Positions 9,415 to 17,632 of a DNA stretch of 64,000 nucleotides are shown here, in pieces. Each line of letters starts with the position of its first letter. Position 1 is the first letter of the stretch. The position numbers and the translations under genes were made by a program. This DNA comes from Hyphomonas pacifica (GTDB taxonomy: Bacteria; Pseudomonadota; Alphaproteobacteria; Caulobacterales; Hyphomonadaceae), in contig NZ_AWFA01000012.1 in assembly GCF_000682675.1 (NCBI RefSeq), positions 124,001 to 188,000 on the forward strand, in the 5' to 3' direction. Under the pieces are notes generated by a model. It ran no database searches. It was not told where the DNA came from and saw nothing but the letters and a program-made list of their open reading frames with translations.

Positions 9415-10788
9415 TCAGAAAACTGCCAGTAGCATGTAAATCAAGGAACACATGGCAAAGCCCACGATGCTTATAAGGCTCGTGGAGACGGTCCAGGTCC
9501 GGAGTGTTTCCCCCGGCGTGATCCCGAAGATGCGCCCAACCAGCCAGAAGCCGCTGTCATTCACATGACTGCCTGTGCTGGCCCCGGCGGCAATTGCAAT
9601 GGTCAAGAGCCCTAGTTGCGGTGCAGTCAATGGTGCGGCAATCAGGAGAGGCGCTGTCAGCCCCGCCGATGTGATCATCGCAACGGTGGCGCTGCCTTGG
9701 GCAAGGCGCAGGATAACGGCCAGCGCATAGCCTGTTAGAAGCGGGCCAAAGCCCACGCTTAGCGCAGCATCGGCAATCTGGGTGCCCGCGCCTGTATCCA
9801 CAAGAACCTGCTTGAACGCTCCGCCAGCCCCGGTGACAAGAATAACGGCGCCTGTCGGTTCAAAGGCCTTGGCCATGGCTTTCGACATCAACTCACGGCT
9901 TTCCTGTGTCGCGGGATAGAGCAGGATCCATGTTGCGCCACAGGCTATCAGCAGAGCGCTGAAGGGGTGCCCTGTGACCGACAGGATGTATCGCAAGGGG
10001 CCGGGCGGCAACAGCTCCGCCAGTGTTCCCAGAAGGATCAGTGCCAGCGGCAGTACGATGAGAAACACGGCGCGGCCAAACTTGGCAGTAGACGCCGCCA
10101 AGTCTGCGGGCTCTACAATCTCGAAGTCAAAGTCTGAGTCTCCTTCAGGTAGCAGACTTTGCCGTTCTAGAAAAACCGCAAGAAGTGGACCAGACACGGC
10201 CAGCGCGACTGCGCCGCAAATGGCCCCGAAAAGGATCACCCAGCCAAGTTCTGCCCCCAGCAGTTCGGCAATCGCTACAGGTCCCGGTGTCGGTGGCAGA
10301 AAGGCGTGGCCCACAGCAAGGCCTGCCATCAGGGGCAAGCCGAGCGCCAGAGGCGGCCGAGATTTGGCGTGCGCCATGGTCAGGATCAGAGGCGCCAGGA
10401 TGATTAGCGCCACATCAAAGAAGACTGGTGTGGAGGCCAAGAGGGCGATGCCCGCGATCTGCCACTGGTTCGTCGTGAAGCTGGCTGTATTGGAGAGCCT
10501 GGATGCGAGCGCCTGCAGCGCGCCGGAAGCCTGCAGGATCGCGCCGAATAGGGCGCCGAGTCCGATGATCGTCGCAATAAAGCCCAGCGTGCCCCCCATG
10601 CCGTTTGTGATCGTCGCAAAAGACTGGTCGGGCGTCAGCCCGGCGGCAAGGGCGCTGAAGATGCTGATCAGCAGCAAGGCGGCAAACGCATTCAGCCTGG
10701 CTTTCAAAATCAGCACCAGCAGGGCTGCAATGCCAAGCCCTGCCGCGATAAGTGGCCGATAGGCCTGAAGGCTTTCGATCAACTCCAT
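9415..10788 (-). CDS. Gluconate:H+ symporter, GntP family
   Basis: Inner-membrane protein of 457 residues with about 12-14 hydrophobic segments, matching the GntP permease family (NGMGGTLGFIATIIGLGALFGAILQASG, STPVFFDVALIILAPL, FLPPTPGPVAIAELLGAELG, GASTGSHVNDSGFWLVGRIFG). These carriers import gluconate or related sugar acids with protons. The gene is the last of three overlapping genes: it starts 10 bases inside the SMP-30 lactonase gene, which itself overlaps the GH3 gene. Gluconate made in the periplasm by the lactonase is the most likely substrate; this is inferred from context. Confidence 0.93.
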   Translation of the reverse strand: MELIESLQAYRPLIAAGLGIAALLVLILKARLNAFAALLLISIFSALAAGLTPDQSFATITNGMGGTLGFIATIIGLGALFGAILQASGALQALASRLSNTASFTTNQWQIAGIALLASTPVFFDVALIILAPLILTMAHAKSRPPLALGLPLMAGLAVGHAFLPPTPGPVAIAELLGAELGWVILFGAICGAVALAVSGPLLAVFLERQSLLPEGDSDFDFEIVEPADLAASTAKFGRAVFLIVLPLALILLGTLAELLPPGPLRYILSVTGHPFSALLIACGATWILLYPATQESRELMSKAMAKAFEPTGAVILVTGAGGAFKQVLVDTGAGTQIADAALSVGFGPLLTGYALAVILRLAQGSATVAMITSAGLTAPLLIAAPLTAPQLGLLTIAIAAGASTGSHVNDSGFWLVGRIFGITPGETLRTWTVSTSLISIVGFAMCSLIYMLLAVF

Positions 10789-11801
10789 CCCAGCCCGCGC
10801 GTTCTCGTACGGATACGCATCAATGTATCATGGGCGGTCAGGTAAAGGGTTCGCCCGTCAGGATCGCCAAAGCAGCAATTGGCGGTTGCTTTGCCGGTCT
10901 TGATGCGGGCAAGCGGTGTGCCGTCAGGAGAGAGGATAAAGACGCCGCCGGGGCCTGTTGTGAAAATGTGGCCTGTCTCGTCAATGGCCAGGCCATCCGG
11001 CAGGCCGGGAGCATCCTCTGCCATAAAGGGTGCTGCATCGAACAGGAGTTCAGGTTCCGCGCCGTCCGGTCCCATCTGTAGAAGGTGAGCGGCATCGGGG
11101 TCTGACTGCGTGACATAAAGCGTCTTCTGATCCGGGGAGAGCGCTACCCCATTCGGGAATGTCATTGTGCTGATGACACGGGTCAGGCTGCCATCAGGCG
11201 AAAAGCGATAGACGCCATTGGCATCCTGCGCCTTGAGCGGAGAGTCATTCATACCCTCCAGCCCATATGGAGGATCAGTGAAGAACAGCGTTCCGTCTGA
11301 TGCCTCGACAACATCATTCGGGCTGTTGAGCGGTTTGCCATCATAAGCGCTGACCAGTGTGGTGCGCTGCTTCGTGTCTATATCCATGGACTGTACGGCC
11401 CGCCGTCCGTGATTGCAGATCAACAGGCGTCCATCATGGCTTATTGCGAGACCATTCGCGCCCGGCTCACGAAAGCCTTGTGTCTCATCCGTTGGCGCGC
11501 CGGATGGCTGCAGGAAGACCGTTGCGCCTTCATCCTCGGTCCACTTCCAGCAAGTATTCTCCGGAACATCCGAGAAATACAGGCAGCTTCGCTTTCGGTC
11601 CCAGACAGGACCTTCGCTCCAGGTGTAGCCAGAGGCCAAAACATCCAGCCTGGCCCCCGGACTAATCAGATCGCGCGCTGAATTGTCCAGGATTTCTACG
11701 TCCAATGATTTCCGCAAGGAAGGCAGGCGCGGCATTGCGCAGGCCGAAACGAGCCCGGTGCTGGCAGCGGAAGCGAGAAAGAGTCTGCGTGTGTAGCTCA
11801 T
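10779..11801 (-). CDS. SMP-30/gluconolactonase family protein, exported
   Basis: Six-bladed beta-propeller lactonase of 340 residues, expected to hydrolyse a sugar lactone such as gluconolactone in a metal-dependent way. Family features: WSEGPVWDRKRSCLYFSDVPENTCWKW, GANGLAISHDGRLLICNHGRR, NSPNDVVEASDGTLFFTDPPYGL and FPNGVALSPDQKTLYVTQSD. The N-terminus has a twin-arginine signal (TRRLFLA) ending in a Cys-containing box (LVSACA), so it is probably exported by Tat and may be a lipoprotein. The ATG overlaps the stop of the GH3 gene (ATGA), and its own stop overlaps the gntP start by 10 bases. Confidence 0.92.
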   Translation of the reverse strand: MSYTRRLFLASAASTGLVSACAMPRLPSLRKSLDVEILDNSARDLISPGARLDVLASGYTWSEGPVWDRKRSCLYFSDVPENTCWKWTEDEGATVFLQPSGAPTDETQGFREPGANGLAISHDGRLLICNHGRRAVQSMDIDTKQRTTLVSAYDGKPLNSPNDVVEASDGTLFFTDPPYGLEGMNDSPLKAQDANGVYRFSPDGSLTRVISTMTFPNGVALSPDQKTLYVTQSDPDAAHLLQMGPDGAEPELLFDAAPFMAEDAPGLPDGLAIDETGHIFTTGPGGVFILSPDGTPLARIKTGKATANCCFGDPDGRTLYLTAHDTLMRIRTRTRGLGWS

Positions 11802-14164
11802 TCGATACGGATCCTTGTTGGCAGGGCACTTGCCGGGGTGCCGGTTATCGTTTGTTGAGTCAGGGTAATCTCGGTGCTGCTGCGTATGTCAGCCGCTGAA
11901 GCCCCTACCATGAATTCCAGTTTGCCGGGCTCAACTACCCAGCCTGTACCGCTCTTGTAGATCGCCGCCTGGTCGGGGGTGAGCGTGAAGGTGAGCGTTT
12001 TTGTTTGTCCTGCGGGAATGTTCACACGCTGGAAGCCGCGCAATTCGCGCTTCGGCCGGGCAATACTGGCATATGGGTCTCGCATGTAGAGCTGGACGAC
12101 TTCGTCCGCATCCACCTTGCCGGTATTGGTAACCGGAATGCTGAGAACGATGTCTTTGCCCGCCTGCACCGTGGTGGACGCCGTGTTCAGTTCTCCATAC
12201 TCAAATTGAGTGTAACTGAGACCGTGCCCGAACGGGAAAAGAGGCGTGATCGGAATATCCATGTAGCGGTTGGTATCTTTTGTCAGGTCAGAATCAGCCG
12301 GGCGTCCGCCGGGATATTCGGAATAGGTATGCGGCAGAGCGCCCGTACGCCTTGGGAACTCAATCGGTAAACGCCCCGCAGGCGACACTTTCCCCCACAG
12401 CACATCTGCCAGCGCGTTCCCGGCCTCGACGCCCAGCATCCATGTGTTGAGTACAGCGTCTGCCTGGGCCGCTTCGCTTTCAATGGCCAGTGGACGCCCG
12501 GTAACCAGAATGATCGTGACAGGCTTTCCGATTGCGAACATCGCCTCGGCCAGCTCTGCCTGATTGCGGGGCAGGGCGATGTCAGACCGGCTGCGCGCTT
12601 CGCCAGAGAGGTCGTAGTCTTCCCCGATCACAAGCAGAATGCGGTCAGCCGCTGAGGCGGTTACAATTGCCGCGTCCAGAGTCGCCTCGCCGTCGCCCTT
12701 CGGAAAGACCCCTGCAGCGTAGGTGATCCGTGTGCCTTCAGGGGCGTTCTGTTTCAATCCGTCCAGAAGCGAGACAACATCTTCAGGTTTGCCCTGCGCA
12801 CGCCAGGAACCGAGTTGGGTCATCTTGTCTTCGGCCAGTCCACCAATCACGGCAATGGTTTGTGGGGAGCTGGAGAGGGGTAGGGCGCCGTTCTTGTTCT
12901 TCAACAGAACCATGGCGCGTGTCGCGGCTTCACGAGCGGCTTGACGGTGCTGCGGGCTGAGCAACGTCTCCGCTTCCCGCTGGGCATCATGATAGGCCAT
13001 GGGCGCATCAAACAGACCCAAACGCTCCTTTGCTGTCAGGATGCGCGCCACTGCGGCATCAAGATCCTGCATCAGGCACTCGTCAGCCTGCACGACATTT
13101 CGGATATCTGTAGGCAGAACATTGCTCGTCATGTCCATGTCGACGCCCGCTTTCAGGGCCAGCACGCCGGCTTCTTCGCGCGTTGCGGCCACACCATGGT
13201 TCATTAGTTCTGCGATGGCATTCCAGTCCGACACGATCATACCCTCAAAGCCCCAGTCGCCGCGCAACAGGCCGTCGATCAGAACTTCATTTGCTGTCGT
13301 CGGTACGCCTGCAATGTCATTGAATGCCGTCATCATGGAGCCTGTTCCGGCGCGGGTGGCCGCGTAGAAGGGCGGCATATAGGTTTCCATCAGGCTTTGC
13401 TCGCTGATATCAGCCGTGCCGTAGTCGCGCCCGCCAGTCGGCGCGCCATAGGCGCCGAAATGTTTGGTTGTGGCAAGAATGGTTTCAGGAGAGGAGAGGT
13501 CCGTGCCCTGATAGCCTTCGACCTGCGCCTCGGCCATGCGCGCGCCAAGATATGGATCGGCGCCCGCGCCCTCTACGATGCGTCCCCAGCGCGGGTCACG
13601 CGTAATGTCGACCATGGGCGCAAAGGTCCAGTGAAGACCGGCGGCGGAAGATTCGTCAGCAGCTATCGCTGCGGCCTGTCTCCAGTCTTCTGGGTCCCAG
13701 GTGGCGGCCATGGCGATCGGCACCGGGAAGATCGTGCGGTAGCCGTGAACCACATCCATAGCGAAGAGCAGGGGAATACCCAACCGACTTTCCTCGACAG
13801 CCACTCTCTGAAGCTCTCCCAGAGGTTCTGCACCCGCCACATGCAGGTAAGATCCGATCTCGCCCCGGCGGACCTTTTCCATCTCTTCTGGCGTCAGCTT
13901 GGAATTCAGGGATTTGCTGCGCCCGCCAGCGGCCTGGTTAAGCTGACCCAGTTTCTCATCCAACGTCATTTGCGCGACGAGGTCTTTTACCCTGGCGCTG
14001 GCGTTCGTCAGGCTCTCGATTGGCTTGCAGGCTTCAGCGGGCGCTTCAATTGGCGCGGTCGCGACAACCGATTCGGCCACTACAGGAGGCTGTGTGGTGC
14101 ACGAGCTGCTGACTAGCGCCATTAGAGCCAAAGGCAAACGCAAGCGTATCCGGCTATCGGTCAT
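11798..14164 (-). CDS. Beta-glucosidase, glycoside hydrolase family 3
   Basis: Exported GH3 enzyme of 788 residues that should release glucose from beta-glucosides. Order: signal peptide with a lipobox-like but imperfect ending (ALVSSSC), GH3 N-terminal barrel (about 50-390), GH3 C-terminal alpha/beta domain (about 420-640) and fibronectin III-like domain (about 690-765). The nucleophile is the Asp in EGMIVSDWNA; KHFGAYG and the DPRWGR region line the active site. I chose the ATG at 14164 because GGGGAGG lies directly upstream; an ATG 15 bases earlier lacks this. First gene of the GH3-lactonase-GntP operon. A 10-bp palindrome 64 bases upstream may be its operator. Confidence 0.95.
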   Translation of the reverse strand: MTDSRIRLRLPLALMALVSSSCTTQPPVVAESVVATAPIEAPAEACKPIESLTNASARVKDLVAQMTLDEKLGQLNQAAGGRSKSLNSKLTPEEMEKVRRGEIGSYLHVAGAEPLGELQRVAVEESRLGIPLLFAMDVVHGYRTIFPVPIAMAATWDPEDWRQAAAIAADESSAAGLHWTFAPMVDITRDPRWGRIVEGAGADPYLGARMAEAQVEGYQGTDLSSPETILATTKHFGAYGAPTGGRDYGTADISEQSLMETYMPPFYAATRAGTGSMMTAFNDIAGVPTTANEVLIDGLLRGDWGFEGMIVSDWNAIAELMNHGVAATREEAGVLALKAGVDMDMTSNVLPTDIRNVVQADECLMQDLDAAVARILTAKERLGLFDAPMAYHDAQREAETLLSPQHRQAAREAATRAMVLLKNKNGALPLSSSPQTIAVIGGLAEDKMTQLGSWRAQGKPEDVVSLLDGLKQNAPEGTRITYAAGVFPKGDGEATLDAAIVTASAADRILLVIGEDYDLSGEARSRSDIALPRNQAELAEAMFAIGKPVTIILVTGRPLAIESEAAQADAVLNTWMLGVEAGNALADVLWGKVSPAGRLPIEFPRRTGALPHTYSEYPGGRPADSDLTKDTNRYMDIPITPLFPFGHGLSYTQFEYGELNTASTTVQAGKDIVLSIPVTNTGKVDADEVVQLYMRDPYASIARPKRELRGFQRVNIPAGQTKTLTFTLTPDQAAIYKSGTGWVVEPGKLEFMVGASAADIRSSTEITLTQQTITGTPASALPTRIRIE

Positions 14165-14227
14165 GTATATCCTCCCCATGGTCGCGCATTATTGCGCGCT
14201 TGTTTGAGGGGAGTTTTGTTCGCTTGA

Positions 14228-14237
14228 ACAACGTTGT
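14228..14237. promoter_or_regulatory. Palindrome ACAACGTTGT, candidate operator of the glucosidase operon
   Basis: Perfect 10-bp palindrome with a central CG, within TTGA-ACAACGTTGT-CAAC. LacI-family sugar regulators often bind even palindromes centred on CG. It lies 64 bases upstream of the GH3 start and close to the end of the LysR gene. No LacI gene is in the window, so the assignment is only from form and place. Confidence 0.4.
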
Positions 14238-14275
14238 CAACGCTAACATGAAAACGATTACACTGACTGTTTTGG

Positions 14276-15169
14276 CTAGGCTTTGTCAGAAGGCCAATAA
14301 GGATCGTTGCGAAATGACTTTGCCAGAAAGTCCATTAATACAGATATCCGCCGGACATTCCGCAAGTCTGGATGGGTGAGAACCCACAGCGTGTTAGGGG
14401 TGCCCAGCGGATAAGTGAAGCACCGCTTCAAGTCAGGCCTGCGCAAGTCGTCCGGCAATAAGGCAACACCAGAGGCTGCAACAGCAAGAGCTGCCATGGC
14501 GGTCAGGTCGTCACACATTGTAGGTGAGAGAGGTTGCTTTTTGCTGAGTGCTGCAACAAACACGGGGTGGCGCATAAGCTGGCCGGCTGGAGGGATGAGT
14601 TTGTGTTCGGACAAGTCGCTGGCTTGTTCTAGCCGTGGTGCGTCTGCCAGATAATGCGGGGAGGCATAAACGCCCCAATCAATCTCCAATATCCGTCGGC
14701 CCCATAGATAATCCGGTGGATTGTGGACCACCCGCAAGGCAATATCCGCGCTTCTGTCAGAGATATTGGCTTCCTGATTGGAGACCAGCAATTCGACCTG
14801 AGTACCTGGGTGTGTCGTGCAAAATTCGGCCAGATAACGCGGTAGCACCGTGTGAGAGAAGCTGTGTGGAGCAGTGAGCCGCACCACACCTTGTATGGTG
14901 CCATCCCGACCGGAAACGCGCCGGTCGATGGCCTCAAAGGACTGGGCAATTCCAAGACCAATGTCTCTCAGCTCGTTGCCGGCATCGGTAAGAATCAACC
15001 GCCCCTTGATGCGGTCAAAAAGGCGGGTGCCCGTTTGATTTTCTAATGCGCCAATGTGCCTGAATACTGTTGCATGGCTTACGCCTATACGTTTCGCCGC
15101 CTCGACCTGTGAGCCGGTTTCGCAGACAGCGAGGAAAACTTTGATCAGGTTCCAGTCAAAATGGTTCAT
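14276..15169 (-). CDS. LysR-family transcriptional regulator
   Basis: Regulator of 297 residues with an N-terminal winged helix-turn-helix (about 4-62; SQVEAAKRIGVSHATVFRHIGALENQTGTRLFDR) and a LysR substrate-binding domain (about 90-290). It is divergent from the VOC-GST pair with an 85-97 base gap, the usual layout for a LysR regulator and its target genes, so it probably controls those two genes and itself. The inducer is unknown. It is not placed to control the glucosidase operon, which it precedes on the same strand with a 111-base gap, but that cannot be excluded. Confidence 0.93.
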   Translation of the reverse strand: MNHFDWNLIKVFLAVCETGSQVEAAKRIGVSHATVFRHIGALENQTGTRLFDRIKGRLILTDAGNELRDIGLGIAQSFEAIDRRVSGRDGTIQGVVRLTAPHSFSHTVLPRYLAEFCTTHPGTQVELLVSNQEANISDRSADIALRVVHNPPDYLWGRRILEIDWGVYASPHYLADAPRLEQASDLSEHKLIPPAGQLMRHPVFVAALSKKQPLSPTMCDDLTAMAALAVAASGVALLPDDLRRPDLKRCFTYPLGTPNTLWVLTHPDLRNVRRISVLMDFLAKSFRNDPYWPSDKA

Positions 15170-15225
15170 ATTTCAAATCTGCAATAAGGCAACGCAAATA
15201 TGATTATATCCATCAATTATGAAAG

Positions 15226-15235
15226 GAAATATTTC
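15226..15235. promoter_or_regulatory. AT-rich palindrome in the lysR/VOC intergenic region
   Basis: Perfect palindrome GAAATATTTC, 31 bases before the chosen VOC start. It may be part of a LysR site or promoter; AT-rich palindromes of this size also occur by chance. Confidence 0.25.
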
Positions 15236-15266
15236 TCTTGAGGTAGCTTAAACCATGGAGATAAGA

Positions 15267-15638
15267 ATGATTGGATACACGACACTAGGAACAAGGGATC
15301 TCGCCCGGGCCGAGATGTTCTATGACGCGCTGCTTGGCCTTCTGGGCGCAAAGCAGGCGATGCGCATGGATGATTTTATCGTATGGTCAGGTGAGGCTGG
15401 CGGAGCAGCCTTTTCAATTCATGTGCCTGAAAATGGCAAAGCCTACTCGGTTGGGAATGGCGTCATGATTGCCCTCGTTGCCAGAGATCCGGCTCAGGTG
15501 GACGCTGTTTACGCCAAGGCATTGGAATTGGGCGGTCAGGATGAGGGAAAGCCGGGTTTTCGCGCGGAAGGCTTTTACGCCGCATATTTCCGTGACCCGG
15601 ACGGTAACAAGCTCAACATTCACAACATGACCAGCTAA
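15267..15638 (+). CDS. VOC-superfamily (glyoxalase/bleomycin-resistance-like) protein
   Basis: Small metal-enzyme fold protein of 123 residues (paired beta-alpha-beta-beta-beta modules). Features: MIGYTTLGTRDLARAEMFYDALL at the start and GFYAAYFRDPDGNKLNIHNM at the end, with His/Glu positions typical for a bound metal. Substrate unknown. I use the ATG at 15267, with GGAG six bases upstream and the usual family N-terminus; the in-frame ATG at 15255 adds four residues. It lies 12 bases before a glutathione transferase gene, so a role in detoxifying an electrophile, perhaps with glutathione, is a reasonable inference. Confidence 0.88.
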   Translation: MIGYTTLGTRDLARAEMFYDALLGLLGAKQAMRMDDFIVWSGEAGGAAFSIHVPENGKAYSVGNGVMIALVARDPAQVDAVYAKALELGGQDEGKPGFRAEGFYAAYFRDPDGNKLNIHNMTS

Positions 15639-15650
15639 AGAGCGCTGGTT

Positions 15651-16325
15651 ATGTCTCACATGATTATCGGACACAGGCTGTGCCCTTATGTGCAGCGCGT
15701 TGTCATCGTGATGCTGGAAACCGGAATCAGCTTTGACCGCACGGACATAGACCTCGACAACAAGCCTGGTTGGCTGGGGGACATTTCCCCCGGCTGGCAG
15801 GTTCCCGTGCTTGAGGCAGAGCCGGGCAAATGGTTGTTCGAGTCCACTGTTATCGTGCGTTATCTGGACCAATTGAGCGGGGGTGTACTGCTGCCGACTG
15901 ATCCGCTTGCAAGGGCACAGCAGGAGGCGTGGATGGCTTTTGCTGACGGAATGTTGAGCCTTGTTGCGCGTATTATCTACTGTGACCAGACCGCTTCGGC
16001 AGCCTTTGCCTCGATGTCAGAGCTGGCTGAACGCCTAGACCTGATTACTCGGCGGTTTTGTCCGGATGACTACTTCAATGGCGGTACATTCGGTCTTGCT
16101 GACATCGTCTTCGCTACGCTTTTTCGATACTTTCCAGTGCTCGATCAGGTCTGCGCAAGGAAAGTGGGACCAACTCTTTCGGAAGATCTAAGGACGTGGT
16201 GGGCGCGTGTCCAGAACAGGCCTTCCGTCATGGGTGCCGTGCCTTACACGTATGAGGCCGAACTCAGCCAATTCATTGCGACAAAGCAGAGTCATGCCGG
16301 TTGCGTCCTCGGGCAGCTCAATTGA
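15651..16325 (+). CDS. Glutathione S-transferase family protein
   Basis: Protein of 224 residues with a thioredoxin-like N-terminal domain (about 1-80) and an all-alpha C-terminal domain. The N-terminal motif is Cys-Pro-Tyr-Val (HRLCPYVQR, about residues 8-16), as in omega/glutaredoxin-like GSTs, which use Cys and act as thiol transferases or reductases. WQVPVLE with cis-Pro and FESTVIVRYLDQL (the ES pair binds glutathione) follow. Co-directional with and 12 bases after the VOC gene. Convergent with the tRNA-Ser gene. Confidence 0.9.
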   Translation: MSHMIIGHRLCPYVQRVVIVMLETGISFDRTDIDLDNKPGWLGDISPGWQVPVLEAEPGKWLFESTVIVRYLDQLSGGVLLPTDPLARAQQEAWMAFADGMLSLVARIIYCDQTASAAFASMSELAERLDLITRRFCPDDYFNGGTFGLADIVFATLFRYFPVLDQVCARKVGPTLSEDLRTWWARVQNRPSVMGAVPYTYEAELSQFIATKQSHAGCVLGQLN

Positions 16326-16362
16326 ATCGGAAGGAATGAGAAATAAGGAACATCTAGAAAAG

Positions 16363-16452
16363 TGGCGGAGAGGAAGGGATTCGAACCCTCGATACGCGTT
16401 AACGTATACGCCCTTAGCAGGGGCGCGCCTTCAGCCACTCGGCCACCTCTCC
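16363..16452 (-). tRNA. tRNA-Ser (anticodon GCU)
   Basis: Reading leftwards from 16452, the acceptor stem GGAGAGG pairs with CCTCTCC (16367-16373), followed by a G discriminator and an encoded CCA (16363-16365). The anticodon loop CTGCTAA gives GCU, decoding AGC/AGU. A long variable arm and the TTCGAATC T-loop fit a type II serine tRNA. 90 nt including CCA. Confidence 0.97.
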
Positions 16453-16468
16453 ATCGCGGAAATAGCGG

Positions 16469-16498
16469 TCTAGTGAAAGCCTAACCTGATCGCAAGCC
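16469..16498 (-). promoter_or_regulatory. Possible promoter of tRNA-Ser
   Basis: On the minus strand a TTGCGA box is followed after 17 bases by TAGACC, about 15 bases before the tRNA. This fits a sigma-70-like promoter in position and spacing, but the -10 match is weak. Confidence 0.3.
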
Positions 16499-16680
16499 CC
16501 CATGCCCTGTCAGGCGGGAAAATGTTCACTCTGAGCTGCAAGAAAGCGGGCGCCGGGCTTATTTCCCCCATTATTTCAAGCTACGCCATATTGCCGCTAT
16601 GTGATCTGGCCGTGTGGCAGGCTGGAAGACATGTGGTAAAATGTGCGGCTATACTCCGGACAAAGAGGCAGGCGATCAAG

Positions 16681-17622
16681 ATGATAGAGTATTTCAAGCC
16701 GGTTCCATTCTCCTTGTTTCGCAAGGATAAGAAAGCTTTTGGCGACGCACTGTGCCAGTCTTTCCGAGAAACCGGCTTTGCGGTCGTCTCAGAGCATACC
16801 GTGGATCAAGGCATCATTGATCGCAATCTGGAGGCAACCAAGGCCTTCTTCGCCCTGCCGGAAGAGGTGAAAGCGCAATATGACGGGCGCGACGGCGGTG
16901 GCCAGCGCGGCTACACGGCCTTTGGCACCGAAAACGCCAAGGGCAATGCCCATGCCGACCTGAAAGAATTCTGGCATACCGGGCGAGACCTGCCCGTTGA
17001 CAGCCCATATCGCACGACCATGGCCGATACGCCCTCGGTTTCCGAAGTCGCGTCCTTCGATGAGAGCACGCGCGCGCTCTACAATGCACTGGATGAGATG
17101 GGGCGTCAGATCCTGGAAGGCGTGGCGCTGCATCTTGGCCTGCCGGAAGGCTGGTTTGATGACAAGGTCAATTTCGGCAACTCCATCCTGCGCCTGCTGC
17201 ACTATCCGCCGCAGATGAGCCCGCCGTCCGAAGGCACTGTGCGGGCAGGGGCGCATGAAGACATTAACGTCATTACCCTGTTGCTGGGCGCGGAAGAGGC
17301 TGGCCTGCAGGCGCTGCACCGCTCCGGCACGTGGCTGGACGTAAACCCGCCTGAGGGCGCGCTGGTGATCAATTGCGGTGATATGCTGCAACGCCTTACC
17401 GCTGGCGTGCTGCCGTCAACCACCCACCGCGTGCTGAACCCCACGCCGGAGCGTGTCAAATTCCCGCGCTATTCGACGCCCTTCTTCCTGCACTTCAATC
17501 AGGACTACCTGATCGATCCTTTGCCGGGCTGTGTTGCTGAAGGGGGTAAGGCCGAGCCAGCGATTACTGCACAGGACTATCTGATGGAGCGTCTGAGAGA
17601 GATCGGTCTCGTCAAAGCTTGA
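16681..17622 (+). CDS. Isopenicillin N synthase-like 2-oxoglutarate/Fe(II) dioxygenase
   Basis: Non-haem iron oxygenase of 313 residues with an N-terminal DIOX_N region (RETGFAVVSEHTVD) and a C-terminal double-stranded beta-helix. Iron ligands are His and Asp in AHEDINVITLL and the distal His in TTHRVLNP; RYSTPFFLHF gives the Arg-x-Ser that binds the co-substrate carboxylate. Substrate unknown; such genes are common in bacterial chromosomes. I use the ATG at 16681; the open frame continues upstream to 16522 but that part does not resemble the family and crosses the tRNA promoter region. It ends 10 bases from a convergent glycosyltransferase gene. Confidence 0.92.
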   Translation: MIEYFKPVPFSLFRKDKKAFGDALCQSFRETGFAVVSEHTVDQGIIDRNLEATKAFFALPEEVKAQYDGRDGGGQRGYTAFGTENAKGNAHADLKEFWHTGRDLPVDSPYRTTMADTPSVSEVASFDESTRALYNALDEMGRQILEGVALHLGLPEGWFDDKVNFGNSILRLLHYPPQMSPPSEGTVRAGAHEDINVITLLLGAEEAGLQALHRSGTWLDVNPPEGALVINCGDMLQRLTAGVLPSTTHRVLNPTPERVKFPRYSTPFFLHFNQDYLIDPLPGCVAEGGKAEPAITAQDYLMERLREIGLVKA

Positions 17623-17632
17623 ATGGTCGCCC

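Noticed and set aside
16322-16473. Open frame of 88 codons across the tRNA-Ser gene (plus strand)
   Set aside because: It reads antisense through a complete tRNA; not a real gene.
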